Notes under the pieces: generated by a model
Told to the model about the DNA's origin: nothing
The model's database searches: none
The model's input: the letters and a program-made list of their open reading frames with translations, nothing else
DNA from: Spirochaetota bacterium
GTDB taxonomy: Bacteria; Spirochaetota; JAGLSM01; JAKPMW01
DNA: 11,285 bases
Assembly (NCBI GenBank): GCA_029548715.1
Contig: JAKPMW010000096.1
Coordinates: 1-11,285, forward strand
Direction of reading: 5' to 3'
Translations under genes and position numbers: made by a program
Shown: one piece after another, positions 1 to 6,723 of the stretch
Numbering within the stretch: the stretch's first letter is position 1
How the letters are laid out: each line of letters begins with the position of its first letter

Positions 1-36
1 ATTCAAGGTCCTGTAACGGTCAGGCGTATTCACCAC
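1..36 (-). CDS. Possible start of the next operon gene (partial)
   Basis: On the minus strand, tandem GTG codons at 36-34 and 33-31 open a frame that reads VVNTPDRYRTLN to the window edge without a stop. It overlaps the end of the PAS-protein gene, whose stop is at 22-20, in a different frame. The genes upstream in this operon also overlap or nearly touch, so an overlapping GTG start fits the pattern. A weak Shine-Dalgarno-like GGA lies about 7 nt before the first GTG. Only 12 codons are visible, so no family can be named, and the real start of the next gene could equally lie outside the window. Confidence 0.25.
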   Translation of the reverse strand, partial: MVNTPDRYRTLN

Positions 37-832
37 TTGATTTTCCAAACCGGACCAGTAACCGCCGGCTCTCACCCGAGTCTGCGGCGAGAGCCATGCA
101 CTTCAGCGGGATGATGGTGTCAGCTGCAGGGCGTTGACTCCATGCTGCCGTTCCGTCCTTGTGCAAGCCCTGAACAAGCTGCTCGAGGGTTGTGGCATCG
201 GTAAAGAGATCGCTGGTCTTGAGCCCGGTTTTGGCACGGCCACCCATCAGATCGGAAAAGGTGTTTGAAAAAAACACCAGGGTCAACTGGTCATCGAAGA
301 CCGCCAGCACTTGGTCATGGTCACTGATCACAGCCCGCATGAGCGAATCCGCAAGCAGCAATTCGTCACGCCGCAGGTGGTCGTATTCGCGCAGGCGCGA
401 GATGATACCATTGAGGGCCTGACCGAGGTGTCCGAGGTCGTCCTCATCGGGAAAGCGCAGGGACTCGAGGGCGGGTGCCGTCCGGTCCGAGGCAGCGTGC
501 AGGGCCTTGTGAAAATAGCGGCGATAGATTCCCAGTCGCCCCCGGTGCAGGGTTGCGATCAGCAGGATGGCCAGAAGTGCCCCGCTGATGCAGGCGACGG
601 TTCCGAGAGTGCTGTAGCGCTCAAGGCTCGAAGCCAATTCGTTCAGCCGCGCAGGAGTGGATTCCGCCTGTGCATTGGTGCTGTGCGGGGCCGGCTGGTG
701 CGGGACCAGAGTGCGAACCCCTTGTGAGAGCAGGGCCGAATGGATGGCCAGACCCGCGCCAAGGACAACCGGAAGGGCCGCAAGAAGGAGGATGTACAGT
801 TTGACCCGGATAAAACGGGATGAACGTTTCAT
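20..832 (-). CDS. Membrane protein with HAMP-like and PAS-like regions, no output domain
   Basis: A 270-residue protein with an N-terminal signal-anchor helix (about 11-33), a short extracytoplasmic loop (34-75) and a second membrane helix (76-96). A charged cytoplasmic segment follows (97-150) whose FPDEDDLGHLGQALNGII stretch resembles the second helix of a HAMP linker. Residues 165-265 look like a PAS fold, with the DQVLAVFDDQLTLVFFSN pattern typical of its first strands and helix. This is the layout of a sensor kinase, chemoreceptor or cyclase input module, but the chain stops with no histidine kinase, GGDEF or methyl-accepting part. The start is supported by GGAG 7 nt upstream, and its ATG overlaps the ktrA stop (ATGA), so it is translationally coupled to ktrA. 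Signalling related to K+ status is an inference from position only. It could act through a partner encoded by the next gene, or be a remnant of a longer sensor. Confidence 0.75.
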   Translation of the reverse strand: MKRSSRFIRVKLYILLLAALPVVLGAGLAIHSALLSQGVRTLVPHQPAPHSTNAQAESTPARLNELASSLERYSTLGTVACISGALLAILLIATLHRGRLGIYRRYFHKALHAASDRTAPALESLRFPDEDDLGHLGQALNGIISRLREYDHLRRDELLLADSLMRAVISDHDQVLAVFDDQLTLVFFSNTFSDLMGGRAKTGLKTSDLFTDATTLEQLVQGLHKDGTAAWSQRPAADTIIPLKCMALAADSGESRRLLVRFGKSSGEYA

Positions 833-1545
833 GGTGCTTCTCCATCATCATCATCGGACCAGGCATCAATCAGGGTGTGTATCGATTCCTCCATACCCAC
901 CAGGACCAGGATATCACCCTCTTCAAGTGGAACCTCGGGCTTTGGTGCGTCGAGAAATTGCTCGCGCATCACATTTTCCCGGGTGATGCTGTCGATGGCG
1001 GGAACAAATCTGCGCAGGGCGATGACCATTACATTGAAGCGGCGCCGGAGATCGAGCTCGATCAGGGACTGCCCGACAAACTCCTGAGGAATCGAAAAAT
1101 CAGCCATGATCTTGTCCCCCGCCAGACGGACAATGGAGCGGATGCTCGGAGCGGTAATCCTGTCAGCCAGAGCCTTGGCGGCATCCAGTTCGGGGAAGAT
1201 CACATTCCGGACACCGATCGAAAGCAGGATTCGCCTGTGGGACTCGGTGGAGGCCCTGGCGTAGATATTGGCAAAACCGTGTTCGATCAGTTGCAGGGTC
1301 ATCAGAAGGGACTGTTCGAGGTTGCCGATGCAGACCACAACATGGTCGACCGAATCGGGATCGATCGCCTCAAGCCAGCCCGGATCAGCCGGATCGATCA
1401 CGCGCACATCGGGAATTTTTCCCGAGACCAGATGCATGACCGACTCGTTGACTTCGACTGCGACAATTTCCGAACCTTTTGCAGCGAGTTCTTCGGCGAT
1501 GGTCATTCCGAATGTCCCAAGTCCGATGATGAGGCTTCTATTCAT
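829..1545 (-). CDS. ktrA: KtrA, RCK regulatory subunit of Ktr potassium uptake
   Basis: A 238-residue cytoplasmic protein of the usual size for KtrA/TrkA-type RCK subunits. Residues 4-31 form the Rossmann nucleotide-binding start, with GLGTFG at 8-13 and an acidic residue (E31) closing strand 2. The middle matches the RCK_N pattern closely: VVVCIGNLEQSLLMTLQL at 69-86, then ARASTESHRRILLSIGV and VIFPE. Residues about 145-225 form the RCK_C (TrkA_C) domain. In known Ktr systems an RCK octamer binds ATP, ADP or NAD(H) and gates the membrane subunit, which is encoded immediately upstream here. The gene starts 4 nt after the ktrB stop, with AGGG 7 nt before the ATG, and its stop overlaps the start of the PAS protein. 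The C-terminus ends in four aspartates encoded by a short CAT run on the plus strand, which is not a usual feature. Confidence 0.93.
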   Translation of the reverse strand: MNRSLIIGLGTFGMTIAEELAAKGSEIVAVEVNESVMHLVSGKIPDVRVIDPADPGWLEAIDPDSVDHVVVCIGNLEQSLLMTLQLIEHGFANIYARASTESHRRILLSIGVRNVIFPELDAAKALADRITAPSIRSIVRLAGDKIMADFSIPQEFVGQSLIELDLRRRFNVMVIALRRFVPAIDSITRENVMREQFLDAPKPEVPLEEGDILVLVGMEESIHTLIDAWSDDDDGEAP

Positions 1546-1549
1546 TTTG

Positions 1550-3307
1550 CTACCCTGTCATGATTCGTTCGCGGGGATAGCGCAGATCGGCCTGCGTCTG
1601 GCTCCCGAAGGCAATGATAAGTGTCAGCGGGCCGATGCGTCCGAGAAACATTGTCAGGATGATGACGAGTTTTGCCAGTGGCTCAAGGCTGGTGGTGATT
1701 CCGGTGGAGAGCCCCACCGTGGCAGAAGCCGAGACGACTTCAAACAGCACCCTGAGAAAGTCGATCCCTGGCTGGATTACCAGGATGAGGAGGGTGGCGA
1801 TAAAAATCAGGGCCAAAAAGCACCCGGTGATGGCCAGTGCCTTGTTGACGACTTCGCGGGGGATCGTCCGGCGCCCGGCAACGACGACACTCCTGTCGCG
1901 GATGATACTGCCGATGGCAAACCACATTACCGCAAAGGTTGTTGTCTTGATGCCGCCTCCTGTTGAGCCCGGGGATGCACCGATAAACATCAGGGCGATG
2001 CACAAAAACAGGGTGGCCGGAGTCAGCGCCGCAAAATCCACGCTGTTAAAACCGGCAGTACGAGTGGTGACGCTTTGAAACAGGGATGCGAGGACTGTTT
2101 CGCCCGGACCTGCCTGTTTGAGGGCATTACCCTGTTCCATGCAGAAAAACAGGACCGCTCCGCTGATGATCAGGACAAGGGTTGTGCCAAGTACCAGACG
2201 AGAGTGGAGGGAGAGCCAGGTCTTTTTTTTGTGGAACAGTCGGTCAGCCAGCCAGGAGCGCGTTTCACCGATGACGATGAAGCCGATACCGCCCAGGATG
2301 ATCAGCAGCATAAAGACTATGTTGATTACGGGGTCCCCCCGCCAGGCCATCAGGCTGTCCGCATTGGTTGAAAAACCGGCATTGCAAAACGCGGAGACCG
2401 CGTGAAAGACGGCGTACCAGAGGTTGTCCAGCCAGTCGTTAAGACCCGGCCGGGGCATGACCCACTGGTGCCAGGCGAAGATGAGGGCGGCGCCGATCGA
2501 TTCGATGATAAACGTGAATTTGAGAATCTGCCTGACCAGGGTATGCAGGTTGGCCGAACGCCCGGCATCCAGTGCCGAGAGCGCGGTAAACTGTTCACGG
2601 ACTGAAACACGGTTGCGGATGACCAGCGCGAGAAAGACCGCCAGGGTCATGATTCCCAGCCCCCCGGCCTGGATCAGGATCAGCAGGACAAACTGGCCAA
2701 ACGTTGAAAATGTTGTCCCGGTGTCCATAACGGCGAGTCCGGTGACGCAGACTGCCGAGGTGGAGGTAAAGAGTGCATCAAGAAATTCCGGGTTGTGTCC
2801 CGGATTGTGGGCCTGAGGCAGGGAGAGCAGGACGGCACCTGCAAGAATGACGGCGGCAAAGCCATAGATGACGGCACGTGCCGGTTGCGTGCGCATGTTT
2901 GAAAACACGTCCCGGATGGACATCAGTGTCGGGATGGTCCGGACGGCAAGAAGCGCGGCCCGGATGAAGGATGCTGCGACAGCCATGCTGGCAGGACTGA
3001 TATCCTGCAGGGCGATGTGCAGACTGTCTTTTGGAGAAAAGAGGCCGACAGCGATAAAGGCCGAACTGGACAAGAGTGCCAGCCAGTCACTTGCCAAAAA
3101 CCGGCGCAGCGAGCCACGCAGCACAAGCCGGAGCAGGCAGTCCAGTCCGAGGACAAGGGACATCAGCGTGTCGAGACCCGCAAGTTCTCCTGCATATTTG
3201 TCAAGATCTTTTCCGGTAAACAGCAGCAGTGCACTTCCGGTGATTGCAGGCAGGGCGATGGTGATGTCAAGTGAGCGAAGAAGGGCCTCACGTGTTCTCG
3301 AGATCAT
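1550..3307 (-). CDS. ktrB: KtrB/TrkH-family potassium transporter with long N-terminal membrane extension
   Basis: A 585-residue integral membrane protein that forms the ion path of a Ktr K+ uptake system. The four pore loops of the superfamily are visible: TSTSAVCVTGL (181-191), SAFCNAGF (305-312), TTRTAGF (414-420) and SASATVGLSTG (526-536). Their filter glycines are G190, G311, G419 and G532. The small-residue gating loop inside the third repeat is GASPGSTGGGIKTTT (443-457). The core from about residue 140 has the length of an ordinary KtrB (about 450). The extra first 140 residues contain about four hydrophobic helices, with an acidic/arginine helix (44-62), a DW-containing helix (74-90) and an arginine-bearing helix (about 108-132) that recall a voltage-sensor bundle. 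The ATG overlaps the stop of the upstream glycogen synthase-like gene (ATGA). It has AAGGG directly abutting the ATG rather than at normal spacing, so translation probably depends on coupling. Confidence 0.93.
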   Translation of the reverse strand: MISRTREALLRSLDITIALPAITGSALLLFTGKDLDKYAGELAGLDTLMSLVLGLDCLLRLVLRGSLRRFLASDWLALLSSSAFIAVGLFSPKDSLHIALQDISPASMAVAASFIRAALLAVRTIPTLMSIRDVFSNMRTQPARAVIYGFAAVILAGAVLLSLPQAHNPGHNPEFLDALFTSTSAVCVTGLAVMDTGTTFSTFGQFVLLILIQAGGLGIMTLAVFLALVIRNRVSVREQFTALSALDAGRSANLHTLVRQILKFTFIIESIGAALIFAWHQWVMPRPGLNDWLDNLWYAVFHAVSAFCNAGFSTNADSLMAWRGDPVINIVFMLLIILGGIGFIVIGETRSWLADRLFHKKKTWLSLHSRLVLGTTLVLIISGAVLFFCMEQGNALKQAGPGETVLASLFQSVTTRTAGFNSVDFAALTPATLFLCIALMFIGASPGSTGGGIKTTTFAVMWFAIGSIIRDRSVVVAGRRTIPREVVNKALAITGCFLALIFIATLLILVIQPGIDFLRVLFEVVSASATVGLSTGITTSLEPLAKLVIILTMFLGRIGPLTLIIAFGSQTQADLRYPRERIMTG

Positions 3308-4767
3308 CCCTTCGAGCCAGCCAGTTCCTGGTAGATGTCGATGTACTGGCGGGCCGAATGGGTCCAGGACCAGTCCTGGCGCATGGCGTCTCGTTGCATC
3401 TGAGTCCAGACCTCATGCCGGGCAAATGCATCCAGTGCCCGGTCCAGTGCCGAGAGAAAGGCACTGTCGCGGTATTCGTCAAACAGGAATCCGGTTTCTC
3501 CATCCACGATACTGTCTGCCAGTCCGCCTGTGCGTCGTGCAAGGGGCAGGGTACCGTAGCGCAAGGCCACAAACTGCCAGAGGCCACACGGCTCGTATTC
3601 GGAGGGGAGGAGGATGATGTCGGCTGCCCCGATGGCTTCGTGGACAAGGGGAGAGGCCCCGTTTTCTTCCGAAAAAGCCACCCGGCCGGGAAAGAGCTCG
3701 ACCATACGCCGGGCCAGTTCGGTGTAGCGTCTGGTTCCGGTACTTGCAATCACAAGAGCGACATTCCGGCTCATGAGAGCTTCACGCGTGCTCTCGAAGA
3801 GTGACATTCCCTTTTGTGGTTCGAGGCGTGAGGCACAGACGAGCAGGGCCATGCCGGGACGGCATTCGAGTCCGAGCTTTTCGAGCAGTGATGCCCTCAG
3901 AAGGAGTTTTCGCTCGAGGGCATCTCCGGTGTAGCGAAGATCCCCCAGCCACGGGTCGGTTGCGGGGTCCCAGACTGTGTAGTCGATTCCGTCCATGATC
4001 CCCGAAAGTGCATCTCCCCGTGAGGACAGGACGCCTTCCAGGCCGCACCCGGCATTTGTGGTTCTGATACTGTTGGCATAGCTTTCGCTGACCGTATTGA
4101 GCCGATCGGCGAACAGGATGCCACCCTTGAGAAGATTGATCATCCCGTAGTACTCGAGCCCGTTGGTGTTAAACACTTCCCAGGGGAGTCCCGTGGTGGC
4201 AAACTGGGCAGACGGGAAAAGGCCCTGAAAGGCCATATTGGGAATGGTCAGCAGGGTTGAGGCACAACCAAGGGTGGCCGAGCGCTCATAAATGGTACGC
4301 AGGTATACAGGAACAAGGGCTGTGTGCCATGAATTGCAGTGGATCACCTGGGGATAAAAACCGGTTACCGTGCAGGACTCAAGGACAGCGCGGGAGAAAA
4401 AGGCAAACCGGTAGAGGTTGTCATCATAATCCTGCATTGTTCCGTCTTCGGTGCGGTACTGATACAGCCCCTCGCGTCCATAGAGGTCATCGCGTTCGAC
4501 AAAATAAAACAGGACACCGTGACGTTCGGTGCCCCGAATGATGGCGCGCTCTTCGTTGCCATTCAGCGTAAACCGGACTTCCCCGATAGGCAGGGGAATC
4601 ACCGGTGATGCTTCGGCGACGGACGGGTAATAGGGGAGAATGACTCTGACATTGCACCCGAGGTTTTTGAGATAATATGGAAGCGATCCCATGATCTGGG
4701 CCAGTTCACCGAGAACGGCAAAGGGCGCTGCTTCCGCAGCGGCCATCAGAACCCGGATTCCTTCCAT
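3304..4767 (-). CDS. glgA: Glycogen synthase-like GT5 glycosyltransferase with altered N-terminal signatures
   Basis: A 487-residue GT-B fold protein, full length for bacterial GlgA (about 477 in E. coli), which adds glucose from ADP-glucose to alpha-1,4-glucan in the cytosol. The C-terminal half is well conserved: SRLEPQKG (313-320), LLPSEYEPCGL (386-396, with the conserved Glu at 392), YGTLPLARRTGGLADSI (404-420) and the terminal SW..SA..Y pattern. The NLLKGGILFAD, LSGIMDGID and VWDPATDP segments (211-271) are also GlgA-like. The N-terminal domain departs from the family: the KTGGL site is VLGEL (18-22), so the lysine equivalent to E. coli K15 is missing, HDWH is NSWH (145-148), and TVHN is TIPN (174-177). 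It may have changed activity or specificity, or act as a non-catalytic glucan-binding protein. GGAGAG lies 7 nt before the ATG. It is the first gene of the operon with ktrBA. Confidence 0.87.
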   Translation of the reverse strand: MEGIRVLMAAAEAAPFAVLGELAQIMGSLPYYLKNLGCNVRVILPYYPSVAEASPVIPLPIGEVRFTLNGNEERAIIRGTERHGVLFYFVERDDLYGREGLYQYRTEDGTMQDYDDNLYRFAFFSRAVLESCTVTGFYPQVIHCNSWHTALVPVYLRTIYERSATLGCASTLLTIPNMAFQGLFPSAQFATTGLPWEVFNTNGLEYYGMINLLKGGILFADRLNTVSESYANSIRTTNAGCGLEGVLSSRGDALSGIMDGIDYTVWDPATDPWLGDLRYTGDALERKLLLRASLLEKLGLECRPGMALLVCASRLEPQKGMSLFESTREALMSRNVALVIASTGTRRYTELARRMVELFPGRVAFSEENGASPLVHEAIGAADIILLPSEYEPCGLWQFVALRYGTLPLARRTGGLADSIVDGETGFLFDEYRDSAFLSALDRALDAFARHEVWTQMQRDAMRQDWSWTHSARQYIDIYQELAGSKG

Positions 4768-4793
4768 GTGCGTGCTCTCCGCCCCGATTAGCC

Positions 4794-4931
4794 TTAGACA
4801 CTATAAGATAAGTATATATGAGTCGGGTTGATAAAGCAAAAGAGCGCGTGGGGGTATGCCGGTTGGCTTTGCCGAGGAAAGAATAAACCGTTGTGGTCCG
4901 GTTGCCGACAAGGACAGAGGAGGGGATTGCC
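4794..4931 (+). promoter_or_regulatory. Divergent upstream region and ribosome binding site of the LamG/FN3 gene
   Basis: The 164-bp spacer between the divergent genes must carry a plus-strand promoter, but the candidates are weak: TAGACA (4795-4800) with TATGAG (4817-4822) at a 16-bp spacing, or TTGATA (4828-4833) without a good -10 element. The ribosome binding site is strong: AGGAGGGG at 4918-4925, about 7-8 nt before the ATG at 4932. This decides the start over an in-frame GTG at 4893, which would add 13 non-signal residues. Both divergent promoters would share the AT-rich 4793-4840 segment. Confidence 0.45.
4811..4839 (-). promoter_or_regulatory. Likely sigma70-type promoter of the glgA-ktrB-ktrA-PAS operon
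   Basis: Read on the minus strand, TTGCTT (4839-4834) and TATACT (4816-4811) are separated by exactly 17 bp. This places the transcription start near 4804, about 37 nt before the glgA-like ATG at 4767. The surrounding 4793-4840 stretch is clearly AT-richer than its neighbours. No separate promoter is evident between the four operon genes, which overlap or nearly touch. Confidence 0.6.
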
Positions 4932-6446
4932 ATGGTCTCAGCATTCTTTGCGAAAAAATGTCATCTGCTTCGCCTGGCCTGTCTGACTGGAGCAGTTGTG
5001 GCCTGTCTTTTGCCTTCAGTCCTGTATGCAGCCAGAGTCTGGGAAAGCGGGATGGGGGACCGGTTTATCGGGGCGACGCTTGAAAACCTGCTGCTGGTAC
5101 GCGATAGCGACGGAACAGAGGCGCTGCGGCTGGCTGATAATGAGGCGGGAGATGACGACTCGGTGGACCTCCTTTTGCGGGGGAACTCACCGGCTGATTT
5201 TCGCTCCCAGCGGTACCAGATTCGCTCTGACAACGTGATCATTGACACGGTGCTTCCTCTGTTTGGCACGGGGAGCATGCGGTTTGCCCAGCCCGACAAC
5301 AGGGTGCTCTTGTCTCCGCGGCCGGGCGCCCTCTTGGGCGAAACGTCGGACATGGGGAGTTTTTCCATCGACTTTTGGGTGTTTCCCTACTCGCAGTACG
5401 ATGAAGAAGATCTGTTTTCACGCTATGGGAGTTTTCTTGACTCGCACGGGCGGGTGCTTGAAACCGGTATCCGGCTCTTCTTTCGCTCGAACCGCCTTGT
5501 ATTCCGCTTCAGGAACATGCTCATTGACCGTTCTGGCCGTATCCATGACGTTGAACTGGTCGGGCAGCGGGTCAGCAGGCTCAGGGTCTGGCAACATGTC
5601 GCATTTGTGTATGATGATGCCAGCGGAAAATTTTCCCGGCTCTTGGATGGCGTTGAAGACGGGGTGCTCTGGTTGACCGATACCGGCCGCTACGGAGGAA
5701 CACCTCTTCGGGCGGCTTTTCCGGCCGGGTTCAGGCGACAGGCCCAGCTTGGGGGGGGCTTTCGCGGGAGGATTGAAGATTTTCGCATTCGGCGGGGAGC
5801 CTGGAGTGACTCGGCCGTTGGCCGGTACAGTACAGCCGTCGGCCGGGTAACGTCACGGGTGGTTGATATGGGCACGGCCAATGCGCGTCTCAACTCGATC
5901 TCATGGAAGGCCGACACCCTTGGCGGTTCGGCAGTCCTCCTTGAGTATCGCGTTGCGGACCATGTCTTTCCTGCGGACGACGAGGATATCCCCTGGATTC
6001 GTGTCCGCAACCAGACTGCTTCGTTTGATGTCTCCCGCGGCCGGTATCTCCAGTGGCGGGCCATGCTCCTCGGGGCAGAAAAGGGGCGATACACGCCCGT
6101 ATTGAAAAGCGTTCGGCTGGTCTGGGATCCGGCACACAGACCTGATACACCGGTTGGTCTGATTGCCCGAGCCGGTGACGGGCGGATTACCCTGAGATGG
6201 CGTGCCAATATGGACCGGATTGCCGGATACAGGATCTATCTCGGAACGGAAAAGGGTGAATACCTGCATCCGGACAGTCCGCTGGATGTTCCCCTTGGAA
6301 GGATCGATGCGGACAATCCGGGCTATGTGATCCGCAATCTCGAGAATGACCGGCTGTATTACATCACCATTACGGCGTATACCGCTGACGGGATGCAGTC
6401 GGCATATTCGCGCGAGGTTCGTGCGCGTCCCGCCGAGACCGAATAG
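4932..6446 (+). CDS. Secreted LamG-like / fibronectin type III protein
   Basis: A 504-residue protein with a Sec signal peptide: basic N-terminus, hydrophobic core at about 13-28, and a likely cleavage after A33 in SVLYA-A. It has no lipobox cysteine, so it is predicted periplasmic or secreted rather than a lipoprotein. Residues about 110-295 look like a concanavalin A/LamG-type sandwich: SFSIDFWVFP (143-152), WQHVAFVYDD (220-229) and GFRGRIEDFRI (276-286) are the three usual landmarks. Residues about 300-400 form a further beta-rich region with YLQWRAML (372-379). Residues about 401-500 are a fibronectin type III domain (GLIARAGDGRITLRW, then AGYRIYLG and YYITITAYTADG). Such modules bind glycans or proteins; no catalytic residues are apparent. 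It is transcribed away from the glgA operon and ends before the 6527 promoter, so it looks monocistronic. The exact role is unknown. Confidence 0.85.
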   Translation: MVSAFFAKKCHLLRLACLTGAVVACLLPSVLYAARVWESGMGDRFIGATLENLLLVRDSDGTEALRLADNEAGDDDSVDLLLRGNSPADFRSQRYQIRSDNVIIDTVLPLFGTGSMRFAQPDNRVLLSPRPGALLGETSDMGSFSIDFWVFPYSQYDEEDLFSRYGSFLDSHGRVLETGIRLFFRSNRLVFRFRNMLIDRSGRIHDVELVGQRVSRLRVWQHVAFVYDDASGKFSRLLDGVEDGVLWLTDTGRYGGTPLRAAFPAGFRRQAQLGGGFRGRIEDFRIRRGAWSDSAVGRYSTAVGRVTSRVVDMGTANARLNSISWKADTLGGSAVLLEYRVADHVFPADDEDIPWIRVRNQTASFDVSRGRYLQWRAMLLGAEKGRYTPVLKSVRLVWDPAHRPDTPVGLIARAGDGRITLRWRANMDRIAGYRIYLGTEKGEYLHPDSPLDVPLGRIDADNPGYVIRNLENDRLYYITITAYTADGMQSAYSREVRARPAETE

Positions 6447-6463
6447 GAGACAGGGAGAGCAGT

Positions 6464-6497
6464 CGGGGAGATCAATACTTCCCCGCTACCGGTCTTT
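6464..6497 (+). terminator. Weak candidate terminator after the LamG/FN3 gene
   Basis: CGGGGAG (6464-6470) pairs with TTCCCCG (6479-6485), six Watson-Crick pairs plus one G-T, around an 8-nt loop. A TCTTTT run comes 8 nt later (6492-6497). It lies 18 nt after the stop codon, which is the right place, but the stem is short and the T run is offset, so termination may be partial. Confidence 0.3.
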
Positions 6498-6526
6498 TGC
6501 GGCTACGCCCGAATTTTCCCGGGCCC

Positions 6527-6555
6527 TTGACTTGTCCACCGGGGTGGGCTACAAT
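6527..6555 (+). promoter_or_regulatory. Near-consensus sigma70-type promoter
   Basis: TTGACT (6527-6532) and TACAAT (6550-6555) are spaced by exactly 17 bp, five of six matches to each consensus hexamer. The predicted transcription start is near 6562. This is the best promoter match in the window. It lies 81 bp after the LamG/FN3 stop and 427 bp before the next protein-coding start, and it drives the structured RNA described separately. A short inverted repeat, GCCCG (6507-6511) with CGGGC (6520-6524), lies immediately upstream and could be an operator. Confidence 0.7.
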
Positions 6556-6561
6556 CAGAAA

Positions 6562-6723
6562 GTAGACGGGCGTGATGCTTGTATGGTATGCACCTGTCAC
6601 ACTTGGCGGGACGTTCGAGCCCCGTCGGCCCTGTAATCTGGGCCCCGTCCAGTTTGCCGCCCTCACGGACGAAAAAAGGGCGACGGACGAAGCCTGCCGC
6701 ATCCCGGCAGGCTTCGTCTTTTT
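6562..6723 (+). ncRNA. Candidate small RNA or attenuated leader RNA
   Basis: This is the segment between the strong promoter and a strong intrinsic terminator, about 162 nt if transcription starts near 6562. Visible hairpins are GGCCC (6627-6631) with GGGCC (6640-6644), CGCCC (6658-6662) with GGGCG (6678-6682), and the terminator stem at 6686-6718. Within it ACGGACGAA occurs twice (6665-6673 and 6683-6691), the second copy running into the terminator's left arm. No SD-led open reading frame is present; a 17-codon frame from 6583 to 6636 lacks a ribosome binding site. I do not recognise tRNA, tmRNA, SRP RNA, 6S or a named riboswitch. It could be a trans-acting small RNA, or the leader of the DUF2723 pair with regulated read-through. 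Confidence 0.5.
6686..6723 (+). terminator. Strong intrinsic terminator
   Basis: A perfect 14-bp stem (6686-6699 with 6705-6718), rich in G-C, closes a 5-nt loop CATCC and is followed directly by five T residues (6719-6723). It ends the candidate small RNA or leader. It is not close behind any protein-coding gene, lying 240 bp past the LamG/FN3 stop. Confidence 0.85.

Noticed and set aside
843..857. CAT trinucleotide run at the 3' end of ktrA as a phase-variable repeat
   Set aside because: It has only about four units, is in frame, and simply encodes the DDDD tail. A change in copy number would not shift the frame.
4893..4931. Earlier GTG start for the LamG/FN3 gene
   Set aside because: It would place 13 polar residues before the signal peptide and read through the strong AGGAGG ribosome binding site that serves the ATG at 4932.
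6611..6627. tRNA T-arm-like sequence (ACGTTCGAGCCCCGTC)
   Set aside because: The flanking bases do not form a 5-bp T stem around TTCGAGC, and no acceptor, D or anticodon arms can be found nearby.
6583..6636. Possible 17-codon leader peptide inside the candidate RNA
   Set aside because: No Shine-Dalgarno sequence precedes it, and it has no run of one amino acid that would suggest classical attenuation.
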